From contig NZ_CP109435.1 of the NCBI RefSeq assembly GCF_036227125.1, positions 1 through 64,000 on the forward strand: 64,000 nt of DNA, in the 5' to 3' direction. The notes beneath the pieces were generated by a model. It saw only the letters and a program-made list of their open reading frames with translations. It had not been told where the DNA came from and searched no databases. This stretch comes from Streptomyces sp. NBC_01485. GTDB taxonomy: Bacteria > Actinomycetota > Actinomycetes > Streptomycetales > Streptomycetaceae. Each line of letters starts with the position of its first letter. Position 1 is the stretch's first letter. Shown one piece after another: positions 25,192 through 32,299 of this stretch. The position numbers and the translations under genes were made by a program.

Positions 25192-26120
25192 CCTCCCCGG
25201 CCGCAACCAGGCCATCACCCCCGGTGCAGGCCGCCACCATGTGGCCATCCGTGCCCGGCCCGCTACGCGTACGGCCGCTGCCCGGCGAAGCCACCGCCTC
25301 CTACCTCACCCGCCTCGCCACCACCTACCGCCTCAGCCCCGCCCAGCTCCTCGACGGCCACGGCATCACTGCCACCGGCACCGAGCACGCCCCGCCCGCC
25401 GCCGAGATCCGCCTCAGCGCCGAAGCCGCCCGCCGCCTGTCCGGCTTCACACGCATCCCCCTCACGCACCTCACCCGTGCCCTGCCCCATCTGCGCCCGC
25501 CCGCGCCCTCGTCGGCCCACACCGGCGCGCACGGCACGGCCACCGCCCACTGGCACACGGTCGAGATCGCCCTGCAGCCATTACCGGCGTGTACCGCCTG
25601 CACCATCCGCCGCAGCCCGCACACAGCAGCCTCCGCGTGGATCCACCCGTCGCCGGGCCTGCCCCGGACCATGATCTGCACCCGCCACCAGCAGGCCTCC
25701 AGCGACCCCCGGCATCCCGGACCCCTCGACATCCGAGCTGTCCCCGAACTCACCCAAGCCCACCTTCGCGCGCGCCGCCCGGCGACACCGGTCTCCCTGA
25801 GCTGGGCATCGACGATCACGACACGCTGGTACGACCACCAACAGCACGTACACGAACGCTGGCACACACGCCTGCACCGGCTTACCGCCGCCAACCCCCG
25901 CATGTCCCCAGGTCCGCCGTCTCCGGCCCTGACCTGCCGCGAGCTGATCACCTACCCGGAGACCCTCACCCTCGCCGCGGCTCTTGACCGCCTGCCCCCT
26001 CACCCCATGACCCGCACCCAGCAGACCACCTTCCTCCACCAACTCGCCGGCCGCCTCCAACTGTCACGCCTCGCACCCGCCGACCACGACCTGCTCTGGA
26101 AACGCCTGACCACCCACTGA
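25188..26120 (+). CDS. tniQ: TniQ-family target selector (second copy)
   Basis: A 310-residue TniQ protein. The N-terminus has RPLPGEATASYLTRLATTYRL. The zinc ribbon has CTAC at 135-138 and CTRH at 164-167, then LDIRAVPEL, matching LDLRGIPEV of the first TniQ. It is the last gene of the overlapping tns operon and should recruit TnsC to the target. It is shorter than the first TniQ. The next gene (JetD) lies in the same reading frame after this gene's TGA stop. Confidence 0.88.
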   Translation: MTSPAATRPSPPVQAATMWPSVPGPLRVRPLPGEATASYLTRLATTYRLSPAQLLDGHGITATGTEHAPPAAEIRLSAEAARRLSGFTRIPLTHLTRALPHLRPPAPSSAHTGAHGTATAHWHTVEIALQPLPACTACTIRRSPHTAASAWIHPSPGLPRTMICTRHQQASSDPRHPGPLDIRAVPELTQAHLRARRPATPVSLSWASTITTRWYDHQQHVHERWHTRLHRLTAANPRMSPGPPSPALTCRELITYPETLTLAAALDRLPPHPMTRTQQTTFLHQLAGRLQLSRLAPADHDLLWKRLTTH

Positions 26121-26219
26121 CCCTGCTCAGCTACATCAAAGGGCTGCGGTTCAACCGGATGGACCAGCGGCCGCTACCTCACCGCCGCCGCGGGCGGACA
26201 CCCCTTCGAACCCATCGGA

Positions 26220-27275
26220 GTGCCACTGAAGGGCCCGACCGCGGCCGATGCTCTGCAGCATTACGAGCAGGCACTCACCTGGGCCCAATCCTGGGCCCCC
26301 AGCCGACACCCGCATCTGCGCATCCAGACCAAATCCATCGGAGGCCGCAACGGCACCCCCTCGAACACCGTCCCGGCCCGAGCCTGGGTCGACACCCGCG
26401 ACCGCCTCTGGACACTGCTCCGCGTCACCACCCAGGTCGACCACTTCCACACCCTGCACGAACAGACCACCCACCAGGATCCCGGCATCGCACGGTGGAT
26501 GGCCGACCACCCCATGAAGGTCCTCGCCCACGCCGCAGACTGGCACCGGCTCGTGCGCACCACGTGCTGGATCCGCGACCACGACACCGAGGCTGTCTAC
26601 CTGCGCGAGATCGACGTCCCCGGAGTGGACACCAAGTTCATCGAGACCAACAAGGGAATCCTCGCCGAACTCCTCGACTGTGTGCTCCCCGAGAGCCGCG
26701 TCGACACCAGCGCACCGAGAAGCGATCTCGTCGCGCGGTACGGCTTCCGCACCAAGCCCGTCTACATCCGCCTGCGCTACCTCGGCGCCTCTCCCCTGCC
26801 CTTCAGCGAACTCGCCGTCCGCGCCGAGGAACTGGCCGGCTGGTCCCCGGGGGTGCGCACCGTCTTCGTCCTCGAGAACGAGATCACCTACCTCTCACTG
26901 CCGCCGGTCCCCGACGCCGTCGCCATCCTCGGCTCCGGATACGCCGCCGCCCTGCTGCGTCATCTGCCCTGGCTCGACGATGTCGACCTCTGTTACTGGG
27001 GCGACATCGACACCCATGGCTTCGCCATCCTCGACCAGGTCCGCGGACGTTTCCCGCACACCACGTCACTGCTCATGGACCGCGCCACCCTCCTCGCCCA
27101 CGAGTCCCACTGGGGCCAGGAGAAGACACAGGCACGCGGCGGCCTGACACACCTCACCCCCGAGGAGGCCCGCCTCGACCAAGACCTGCGGGCCGGCACC
27201 TACCGACCACACCTGCGCCTGGAGCAGGAACGCATCGCCATCACCGCCGTGCGAGAGGCGCTGACACGGCACTAG
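26220..27275 (+). CDS. jetD: JetD-like Wadjet nuclease subunit, N-terminally short
   Basis: A 351-residue protein with the two JetD parts: a DUF3322-like N-terminal region and a DUF2220 Toprim-like nuclease with ENEITYLSLP (near 220), YWGDIDTHGF (259-268; D262, D264) and LLMDRATLLAH. In Wadjet, JetD cuts circular plasmid DNA held by the JetABC SMC complex. No jetA, jetB or jetC lies in this window. Family-like sequence (GRYL, PFEPIGVPLKGP) begins before the first usable start, GTG 26220. The frame is open back to the tniQ stop at 26118-26120. The gene has either lost its start or is made as a tniQ read-through product. Confidence 0.82.
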   Translation: MPLKGPTAADALQHYEQALTWAQSWAPSRHPHLRIQTKSIGGRNGTPSNTVPARAWVDTRDRLWTLLRVTTQVDHFHTLHEQTTHQDPGIARWMADHPMKVLAHAADWHRLVRTTCWIRDHDTEAVYLREIDVPGVDTKFIETNKGILAELLDCVLPESRVDTSAPRSDLVARYGFRTKPVYIRLRYLGASPLPFSELAVRAEELAGWSPGVRTVFVLENEITYLSLPPVPDAVAILGSGYAAALLRHLPWLDDVDLCYWGDIDTHGFAILDQVRGRFPHTTSLLMDRATLLAHESHWGQEKTQARGGLTHLTPEEARLDQDLRAGTYRPHLRLEQERIAITAVREALTRH

Positions 27276-27450
27276 GAATGACACCCAAGGCCGAGAACAC
27301 CGGCGGCCGCAGACCAGGACCGTGGTCAAGGGCGAGACCACGCCCGCGTCCGTCCGGCCGGCCGGGTGGTCCGCAGTTCCGTGACACCCCTTGCCGCCCC
27401 AGCCCCACAAGACCGGCCAGCACCGGTACCTATAGGCGCGCCAACCATAC

Positions 27451-27625
27451 TGAGCAAAAACCGCTGCCCCACTCAGCTCACTGAGCAGCACCAAACAGCC
27501 AGCTCAGCCCACATATCCTCCGGCGCCGGACACTCGACTCCGCGTAAACCCCACCCACGGAACAGACCTACCGCTCAACACAATTGAGCAACACCAGCCC
27601 ACAACCAAGATCAATAAGCAAACGC
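27451..27625 (+). repeat. TGAGCA repeat array (candidate TnsB-binding sites)
   Basis: Four related copies in one orientation: TGAGCAAAAACC at 27451, TGAGCAGCACC at 27482, TGAGCAACACC at 27585 and AATAAGCAAACG at 27613. Spacing is 31 bp for the first pair and about 29 bp for the last, with a 103-bp gap between pairs. Inverse-strand CTCAGCTCACTGAGC and GCTCAACACAATTGAGC palindromes lie among them. Tn7-type ends carry such repeated transposase sites. Confidence 0.45.
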
Positions 27626-27627
27626 GT

Positions 27628-27642
27628 CAGCTACGCCACACC
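27628..27642 (+). repeat. 15-bp direct repeat, right copy
   Basis: CAGCTACGCCACACC, identical to 16140-16154. It lies directly after the TGAGCA array and 10 bp before the stop of the small gene at 27653. Confidence 0.35.
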
Positions 27643-27652
27643 TCAGGCCCAT

Positions 27653-27805
27653 CTACATCAGGTCGAGCCAAACCGGGGGCAGGTCGGGGTGATCCTGCAG
27701 GAGTCGTCGGCCGACGGCGAGATGCCCGTTCTCGCGGGATCCGTATTGCTCCAGCTGCGCCGGTAGGCGCGGGGCTCGTTCCGGGGTCGGTGGGCTGATG
27801 GGCAC
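27653..27805 (-). CDS. 50-residue conserved-looking small protein
   Basis: A GTG start at 27805 with AAGGAG six bases upstream opens a 50-codon frame: MPISPPTPERAPRLPAQ, then LEQYGSRENGHLAVG, RRLLQDHPDLPPVWLDLM. The ribosome-binding site, spacing and codon use support a real gene. The LLQDHPDLPPVW helix is protein-like. No family is recognised. It ends within 10 bp of the direct repeat, so the mobile segment may have landed just after it or cut its original end. Confidence 0.55.
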   Translation of the reverse strand: MPISPPTPERAPRLPAQLEQYGSRENGHLAVGRRLLQDHPDLPPVWLDLM

Positions 27806-27827
27806 CTGTGGCTCCTTGGCGAAAGGG

Positions 27828-27866
27828 GGAGCGCCGCGCCCGCACGACGGCGGGCACGGCGCTCCG
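27828..27866. terminator. Hairpin terminator
   Basis: GGAGCGCCGCGCCCGC pairs with GCGGGCACGGCGCTCC across a short loop, with one mismatch in 16. It lies just past the stop of the leftward membrane protein gene (27897), so it should end that transcript. Confidence 0.6.
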
Positions 27867-27896
27867 GAGTGTGTGGCCTAGTGCAGGGGGACAGCC

Positions 27897-30524
27897 TCAC
27901 GGCACGGGCTGTGCAGACGTACCGGGTGGGGGCGGTGAGGTGCTGCTGGCGGTGGGCGGCTGGAGTTCCTGCTGTGCCCACGCTCCCGCGACCACGGTGG
28001 CGAAGGCGGTGGCTGCCGCAACGAGCACGGTGCCGAGAGGCACGGTGATGGACGACAGCCGTCGGAAGTTCCGCACCTGGGACCATTTCATCGCGGCGGC
28101 CCGGGCCAGCCACCACTCCCAGCAGAGTCCGAGCCCCATGCACACCACGAAGGTCTGGCCCGCGAGCCCCCCGCAGGCCAGGGCCATGTCGGTCCAGGAG
28201 GGGTTGGTGGTGTACTGCGGATCGACGGTGAGCACGATCATGGCGAGCAGTTCGGCCGGCAGCAGCGTCACCATGAGCATCGCCGCTTTGGCAATCGGTG
28301 TGCCGCCCCTCAGCAGGGCGTAGTAGTAGCCGAAGACGAAGCCGTACAGAGCCCAGTGTGCGAACCTGAGCGCTTTGGAGATCTCCGTCAGGTGGAACGG
28401 CATGAAGGCGTCGGCTCCCACGGCGCCACTGGTCATGAGCTTGTAGACCGCCCAGGGGAGTGCCAGCAGCAGGGCGAGGACCGCGCCGGCCGGTCCCGCG
28501 ATCCGGGGGGCGAGTCCCGCGCTCGAACCCAGCGCGAAGCGTTTCAGGCGGGCCAGCCGGGTGGCCGGGTCACCGCAGCGTCCGGGCACCTCCAGTGCGT
28601 CCCAGCGGGCGGCGAAGTCCGACGGGCTCATGCCGTTGTCCTCCGTGAGAGCGGACCGTGCGGCCCGCTGGAAGTCGGCACGCGCGTCCCAGACGAGCTG
28701 TGCCCCCACCCACCGGCCCATGAACCGCGCGTGAGCCTGGCGGCCGACGCGCCGGAACTTGGCTGCCGTGGTGTCCGCGCCGACCGGGAGCAGGAGGAGG
28801 GAACCGAGCGCGACCCACAGGACGGCGAGCGCGCCACCCCACATCGAAAGGGTCCGCAGGCTCGGATTCCCCAGCGCCATGAGGGTGGCGCAGACCAACA
28901 TCACCCTGCCGACGGGCTCCACGGCCCGGCCTCTGTCTCCGACGGCACCACGCCGAAGGAGGTACACGAGTTGCAGTGCCACCCCGCACACCGCGATCAC
29001 GCAGAGCGGGAACCCCAGGTATCCCTTGAAGAAGGAGGTCCCGTAGTAGCTCCACAGGTACAGCCCTCGCTCGGGTGGCTCCGTCGCCCGGGCCATAGCG
29101 AACGGGCACAGCAGCAGGGACCAGAGCGCGAAGAAGACGAACGTCCGCACGCCCGGCCCGAGGGTTCGCCTCATCACTGGCCCGGACAGGGCGGTGAGCC
29201 ATGCCGCGGTCGGCCATGTGCAGAGCAGCGCCATGGTCACTTCGGTCTCGTCCGTCACCGGATGGCGGGAGCGCAGGTCGCCGAGTTGGAACGTGACACA
29301 GCCGATCCACAGCAGTGCTCCGGCTGTGGCCGCCCACCTGCGCGCCGACCCATCCGCGCCCAAGTGGCGCAGGACGAGATGTACGCCGAGCGCGCACACT
29401 CCGCTGCCGATGAGCCCGTGCCACACGCCGGGTTTCACCGTCGTCCCGTCGACGGCCACCAGGGTGAAGGCGAGCAGGGGAGGCACGCAGCTCACGAGGA
29501 GAACGCGGCAGGACGGCGGCCTGCCCGTGGCCACACGGCGGCTGAACCACCAACCCGCCACGGGGAGGACGTACCACAACCATAGACCGAGAGCGGCGCC
29601 CGGCTTCCAGATCACGTCGGGACTCGCCACCCCGCTGACGCTGTAAGCAAGGAAACCTCGGGATTGTTCCGGCAGCGATATTCCCGGTGCCTCGACGAGG
29701 GCGCAGAAGTACGTGGCCACGGCCGCCCATATGGCTGCCCGCCCCCATCGTCGTAGCGCCGACGGCCCGGCGAGTCTCGCAACCAGGAGAGCCGCTACGG
29801 CACCCACCCCGAGGACGCCGATCCCGAAGGCGGTCACCAGCTCGATTTGCGTCTGCTGCCGCGTCGAAGCGGGCTTCGTGGTTGTCACGTCCCTATCCAG
29901 GACGACCGAACGGGTGACGTGCGGTGCGCCGCTCACGCTTGTCACCCGCCACGAGACCGCCTCGGCCGACTGGGACTCGATCGGCCCGCGGATCTGGCCG
30001 AAGAACCAGCGCGGAGCACGCACTTCGACCGTCCAGACCTCCGGGAGCCCTTCGGGCTTGTCCGTTGACGCCACCCGCATGTCGAAGCCGACTTCGAGTT
30101 CCTGCGGCCCGGAGCGACGCGACAGGAAGAAGGCGAAGTCCGACTCCACTCGCGCGGGACGGTCGGGGGACTCCTGACTCACGGTGTTCCTCGCCCTGTC
30201 CCAACCATCGTTGGCGGGGTCCTGCCCATCGCGCTTCACGGTGTAGCCGTCGCAGAAGGCGTTACCGTTCTTCCTCAGCGCAGCGAGTGCCTCGCTGCGC
30301 GCGGACAGGCTGTACGTGCATCGTGCTCGGACCACGACTTCCTGTCGGGACGCGTCCCAGCCGATCTCGACGACGAGCATTCCGGCGGAACCCCCGTCCG
30401 CCCCGCCATCGGCCGCCCAGGCCGGAACCACGCCGGACAGACAGAGATAGAGCAGCGCCAGAAACGCCGCCGCCGATCTCAGAGATCTCGCCCATGGCAG
30501 ACGGCCGCTCCCCGAATACCCCAT
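27897..30524 (-). CDS. Large multi-pass membrane protein, unknown function
   Basis: An 875-residue protein. The N-terminus is a signal-like helix (SLRSAAAFLALLYLCLSGVVPAWA) followed by an outside domain of about 200 residues. Many hydrophobic helices follow from about residue 270 to the end, broken by a soluble loop (about 610-690) containing RVGRQAHARFMGRW. The ATG at 30524 is chosen because the signal helix begins there and upstream codons are not protein-like. The layout (exported domain, then about 15 helices) recalls uncharacterised streptomycete membrane proteins. I do not recognise a family. Confidence 0.7.
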   Translation of the reverse strand: MGYSGSGRLPWARSLRSAAAFLALLYLCLSGVVPAWAADGGADGGSAGMLVVEIGWDASRQEVVVRARCTYSLSARSEALAALRKNGNAFCDGYTVKRDGQDPANDGWDRARNTVSQESPDRPARVESDFAFFLSRRSGPQELEVGFDMRVASTDKPEGLPEVWTVEVRAPRWFFGQIRGPIESQSAEAVSWRVTSVSGAPHVTRSVVLDRDVTTTKPASTRQQTQIELVTAFGIGVLGVGAVAALLVARLAGPSALRRWGRAAIWAAVATYFCALVEAPGISLPEQSRGFLAYSVSGVASPDVIWKPGAALGLWLWYVLPVAGWWFSRRVATGRPPSCRVLLVSCVPPLLAFTLVAVDGTTVKPGVWHGLIGSGVCALGVHLVLRHLGADGSARRWAATAGALLWIGCVTFQLGDLRSRHPVTDETEVTMALLCTWPTAAWLTALSGPVMRRTLGPGVRTFVFFALWSLLLCPFAMARATEPPERGLYLWSYYGTSFFKGYLGFPLCVIAVCGVALQLVYLLRRGAVGDRGRAVEPVGRVMLVCATLMALGNPSLRTLSMWGGALAVLWVALGSLLLLPVGADTTAAKFRRVGRQAHARFMGRWVGAQLVWDARADFQRAARSALTEDNGMSPSDFAARWDALEVPGRCGDPATRLARLKRFALGSSAGLAPRIAGPAGAVLALLLALPWAVYKLMTSGAVGADAFMPFHLTEISKALRFAHWALYGFVFGYYYALLRGGTPIAKAAMLMVTLLPAELLAMIVLTVDPQYTTNPSWTDMALACGGLAGQTFVVCMGLGLCWEWWLARAAAMKWSQVRNFRRLSSITVPLGTVLVAAATAFATVVAGAWAQQELQPPTASSTSPPPPGTSAQPVP

Positions 30525-30602
30525 GCGGTTGGCACACCCCCGTACGCGGCATGCGGCACGCACCCGCACTCCCCACCGAACGTCGTCCTGACGCTTCCGA
30601 CG

Positions 30603-30839
30603 ATGATGACCCGATCCCTCGCCCCTCGGGGCGTCTTCGTCGGAAGACTCCCCTTCAAGCGCGTCTACTCTCCTTTGGCGCCGACCGCGGTACAGGCCGC
30701 TCTGGAAGCTGACCCGGTCGCGCCCCTCGATCACTTGGAACACCTGGAGACCGAGATTCAGCGCGTCGTGAAGCGGCTGGCCGCCGCCAACCGTGCCGTT
30801 GAAGCAACCTCGGAGCAGGTCGGAGTCGCAGCTGGCTGA
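30603..30839 (+). CDS. Small coiled-coil protein, doubtful
   Basis: A 78-codon frame. The second half (LDHLEHLETEIQRVVKRLAAANRAVE) looks like a coiled-coil helix. The first half is not convincing, and no ribosome-binding site is clear. It is divergent from the large membrane protein and followed by a strong terminator at 30926. It may be the tail of a lost larger gene. Confidence 0.3.
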   Translation: MMTRSLAPRGVFVGRLPFKRVYSPLAPTAVQAALEADPVAPLDHLEHLETEIQRVVKRLAAANRAVEATSEQVGVAAG

Positions 30840-30925
30840 GAGGCTGGACAGAGGTCAGAAACTTCTGACCTCCCTGCAGCACCATCGGCACCCGCGGCAG
30901 GCGAAACAGCCCCCAGAAACACGAA

Positions 30926-30962
30926 AAGCCCTGTTCCCGGCGCGCGGCCGGGAACAGGGCTT
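30926..30962. terminator. Perfect 15-bp bidirectional terminator
   Basis: AAGCCCTGTTCCCGG (30926-30940) pairs perfectly with CCGGGAACAGGGCTT (30948-30962) over a 7-base loop. A-rich sequence precedes it, so leftward transcripts get a short U-run. It lies between the small gene at 30603 and the leftward gene at 31145. Confidence 0.75.
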
Positions 30963-31100
30963 CGGTGTGCGGAGGGGAGATCGAGGCGCCATGGTGCGGG
31001 CAGCTCCCCGCGGTCGGAGCTCGGGAGTCCGGCGACGTTTGCCTGCGTGGTGGGAAGGCTGGCCTACACGACAGCGGCTTCCGTCAGGGCAGGCGCCCCT

Positions 31101-31139
31101 CGTTCGAGGCGGTCGAACGATTTGGAAACTATTGTTTCC
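31101..31139. repeat. Two adjacent palindromes after the gene at 31145
   Basis: CGTTCGA-N5-TCGAACG (31101-31119) and GGAAAC-TATT-GTTTCC (31124-31139) are both perfect. They lie directly behind the stop codon of the leftward gene, so one may act as its terminator. Side-by-side palindromes at a junction could also be recombination or protein-binding sites. Confidence 0.45.
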
Positions 31140-31144
31140 GCCGC

Positions 31145-31504
31145 TTACGCCCGCGCCGCTGGCACTCGCTGGGTGAGTTCGACGGTGTTCTCCCACGCGT
31201 CGTGTGCGCATCGGATGAACGGGCCGACCAGATCCGGGGCCAGGATGCCGCGCAGGGCGAACATCATGTGCCATGCCCCCTGACGGCCTTCCCCGTCCTC
31301 AAGTGGTCCGAGATGGGTCCGTAGTTCGCGGGCGAAGCGGTCCATGAACGACCGCGGGAAGGGCCAGTTGGCGCTCGGGCACTGGCTGGCGGCATCGGCG
31401 CGGAGCGCGGACTGGAGGAAGGCCGCGAAGTCCTCTTCGGAGAGGAGACCCGCCATCGCGCGAGTCATGTGGACCGCCGCCGTGTATGGCGTGGGCTGGG
31501 ACAC
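31145..31504 (-). CDS. Hypothetical 119-residue protein
   Basis: A soluble protein with no recognised family. Protein-like sequence runs the whole length (LLSEEDFAAFLQSALRA, FMDRFARELRTHLGPL, PFIRCAHDAWENTVEL). The GTG at 31504 is chosen because the frame upstream of it overlaps a LuxR fragment read in another frame. The LuxR stop lies a few bases upstream, so the two were once one operon. It is probably a survivor of a chromosomal operon broken at this junction. Confidence 0.55.
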   Translation of the reverse strand: MSQPTPYTAAVHMTRAMAGLLSEEDFAAFLQSALRADAASQCPSANWPFPRSFMDRFARELRTHLGPLEDGEGRQGAWHMMFALRGILAPDLVGPFIRCAHDAWENTVELTQRVPAARA

Positions 31505-31508
31505 CACC

Positions 31509-31640
31509 TCAAGCCAGCCGCCGTAGATCCTCCAGATACCGCAGGACGGCCGCGACCCGGAGGTCCACCTGGTCCGTCGCAGACAGATCGAGCTTCGCGA
31601 AGATGCTGCGGATGTGCTTGTGGACGGCGCATCTGCCTCC
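31509..31640 (-). pseudogene. C-terminal fragment of a LuxR-type regulator
   Basis: The minus strand reads AVHKHIRSIFAKLDLSATD, then LRVAAVLRYLEDLRRLA and stop. This is the recognition helix and tail of a NarL/LuxR helix-turn-helix. Upstream residues (GPQGVGAAVDAGHHTLP) do not match the rest of such a domain, and no start is present. About 40 codons of the family remain. Confidence 0.7.
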
Positions 31641-31772
31641 TGGCAGCGCGGGGAGAGTGTGGTGGCCGGCATCGACCGCAGCTCCCACCCCCTGCGGACC
31701 ACGAACCCCACGGGCGCTCTGCGGGACCTCGACGCGCTGGGCCGCATGCTCAAGGGCGCCGGTGCAGGCCGC

Positions 31773-32081
31773 TCAGCGCCGCAGGAACGTGTCCTGCGCC
31801 AGATCGTCCGCCGCCTGCGGATCGTCGCTCAGATGGGCGACGTACCGCACCACGTCCCGGTGCAGGGCGCGCACGAACCCCTCGACGGCCACCGCGTCCC
31901 CGCCGCGCGCGGCCAGCGCCAGCGCGGTCGTCGACGCGTCGGCCGCTGCCGCCTTACCGACCCGCTTCGCGCGTCCCGCGCCGAGCGGCGCCCGGTACCT
32001 CTCGGCCTCGGCGCCGTCCTGCGACCTTCGGTACTTGTCGGCCTTGTCGTGCCCTGCGTGCCCTGCGTGCCCTGCGGTCAT
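31773..32081 (-). pseudogene. ECF sigma factor gene truncated in region 2
   Basis: A 102-codon frame whose end, GFVRALHRDVVRYVAHL then AADDLAQDTFLRR, is sigma-70 region 2 of an ECF sigma factor. It stops exactly where DTFLRA should continue, so regions 2.3 to 4 are missing. The N-terminus carries an AGH repeat from a 9-bp tandem repeat. Beyond the stop, towards the LuxR fragment, lies about 130 bp I cannot assign. The break marks an old deletion or insertion. Confidence 0.65.
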
Positions 32082-32172
32082 GGCGCCTGATCCTGGCAGC
32101 GGGGTCGCGCATGTCTCGCGAGGTTGAGCGAATCCACAGGGCGCGTGCCCGACTCACAGCGGGGGCAGGGGA

Positions 32173-32207
32173 CGGGACGACAGGATGTGAACCCGCGACC
32201 CTTTGAC
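32173..32207 (-). other. Decayed 3' end of a tRNA-Pro gene (possible att scar)
   Basis: Read on the minus strand, the segment ends ...GGGTCGCGGGTTC, then ACATCCTGTCGTCCCG. This is the T-arm and acceptor strand of a streptomycete tRNA-Pro with a few changes (A to C in the T-stem region, A to C after the TTC). The anticodon arm and 5' half are absent. Integrating elements commonly use such 3' tRNA ends as attachment sites, so this is probably a left-over att sequence. It is not a functional tRNA. Confidence 0.6.
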
Positions 32208-32299
32208 GGTCGCTTTGACGTTCGCTGCCGATCCTCCGGGGAGAGGATCCGCACCCGTGGCTCGGCGAGGCGGATGTGACTGTAGTCAATGAAAAGAAA

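Larger units (their letters stand above)
16140..27642. mobile_element. Candidate Tn7-like transposon carrying defence cargo
   Basis: The core is the overlapping operon tnsA-like, tnsB-like, tnsB, tnsC/tniB, tniQ at 19297-26120. Probable cargo is the SIR2 gene, the trypsin-like protease and JetD. The right border is proposed from TGAGCA repeats at 27451-27625. The 15-bp direct repeats at 16140 and 27628 give the limits used here. The left end shows only imperfect inverse copies (GGTGCTCAG at 16246-16254). Borders are uncertain, and tniQ at 14726 may also be inside. Confidence 0.4.
27276..27652. other. Non-coding region after JetD, candidate transposon end
   Basis: No gene is seen. The right part is clearly richer in A and T than the surroundings. 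It contains the TGAGCA repeats (27451-27625), a GCTCAA/TTGAGC palindrome at 27573-27589 and the second copy of the 15-bp direct repeat. This is what a transposon end with several transposase-binding sites would look like. Confidence 0.5.

Noticed and set aside
26220..27275. A complete Wadjet (JetABCD) system.
   Set aside because: Only JetD is present. No condensin-like JetA, JetB or SMC-like JetC frame occurs in the window.
19297..27652. A CRISPR-associated transposon.
   Set aside because: No CRISPR repeats, cas5, cas6, cas7, cas8 or cas12k-like genes are seen near the tns operon.
31641..31772. A transposase remnant on the plus strand between the LuxR and sigma fragments.
   Set aside because: The translation (GIDRSSHPLRTTNPTGALRD) is suggestive but matches no insertion-sequence family I can name, and no terminal repeats flank it.
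32173..32207. A functional tRNA gene.
   Set aside because: Only the T-arm and acceptor 3' strand are recognisable, with mismatches. No anticodon arm or 5' half can be folded.
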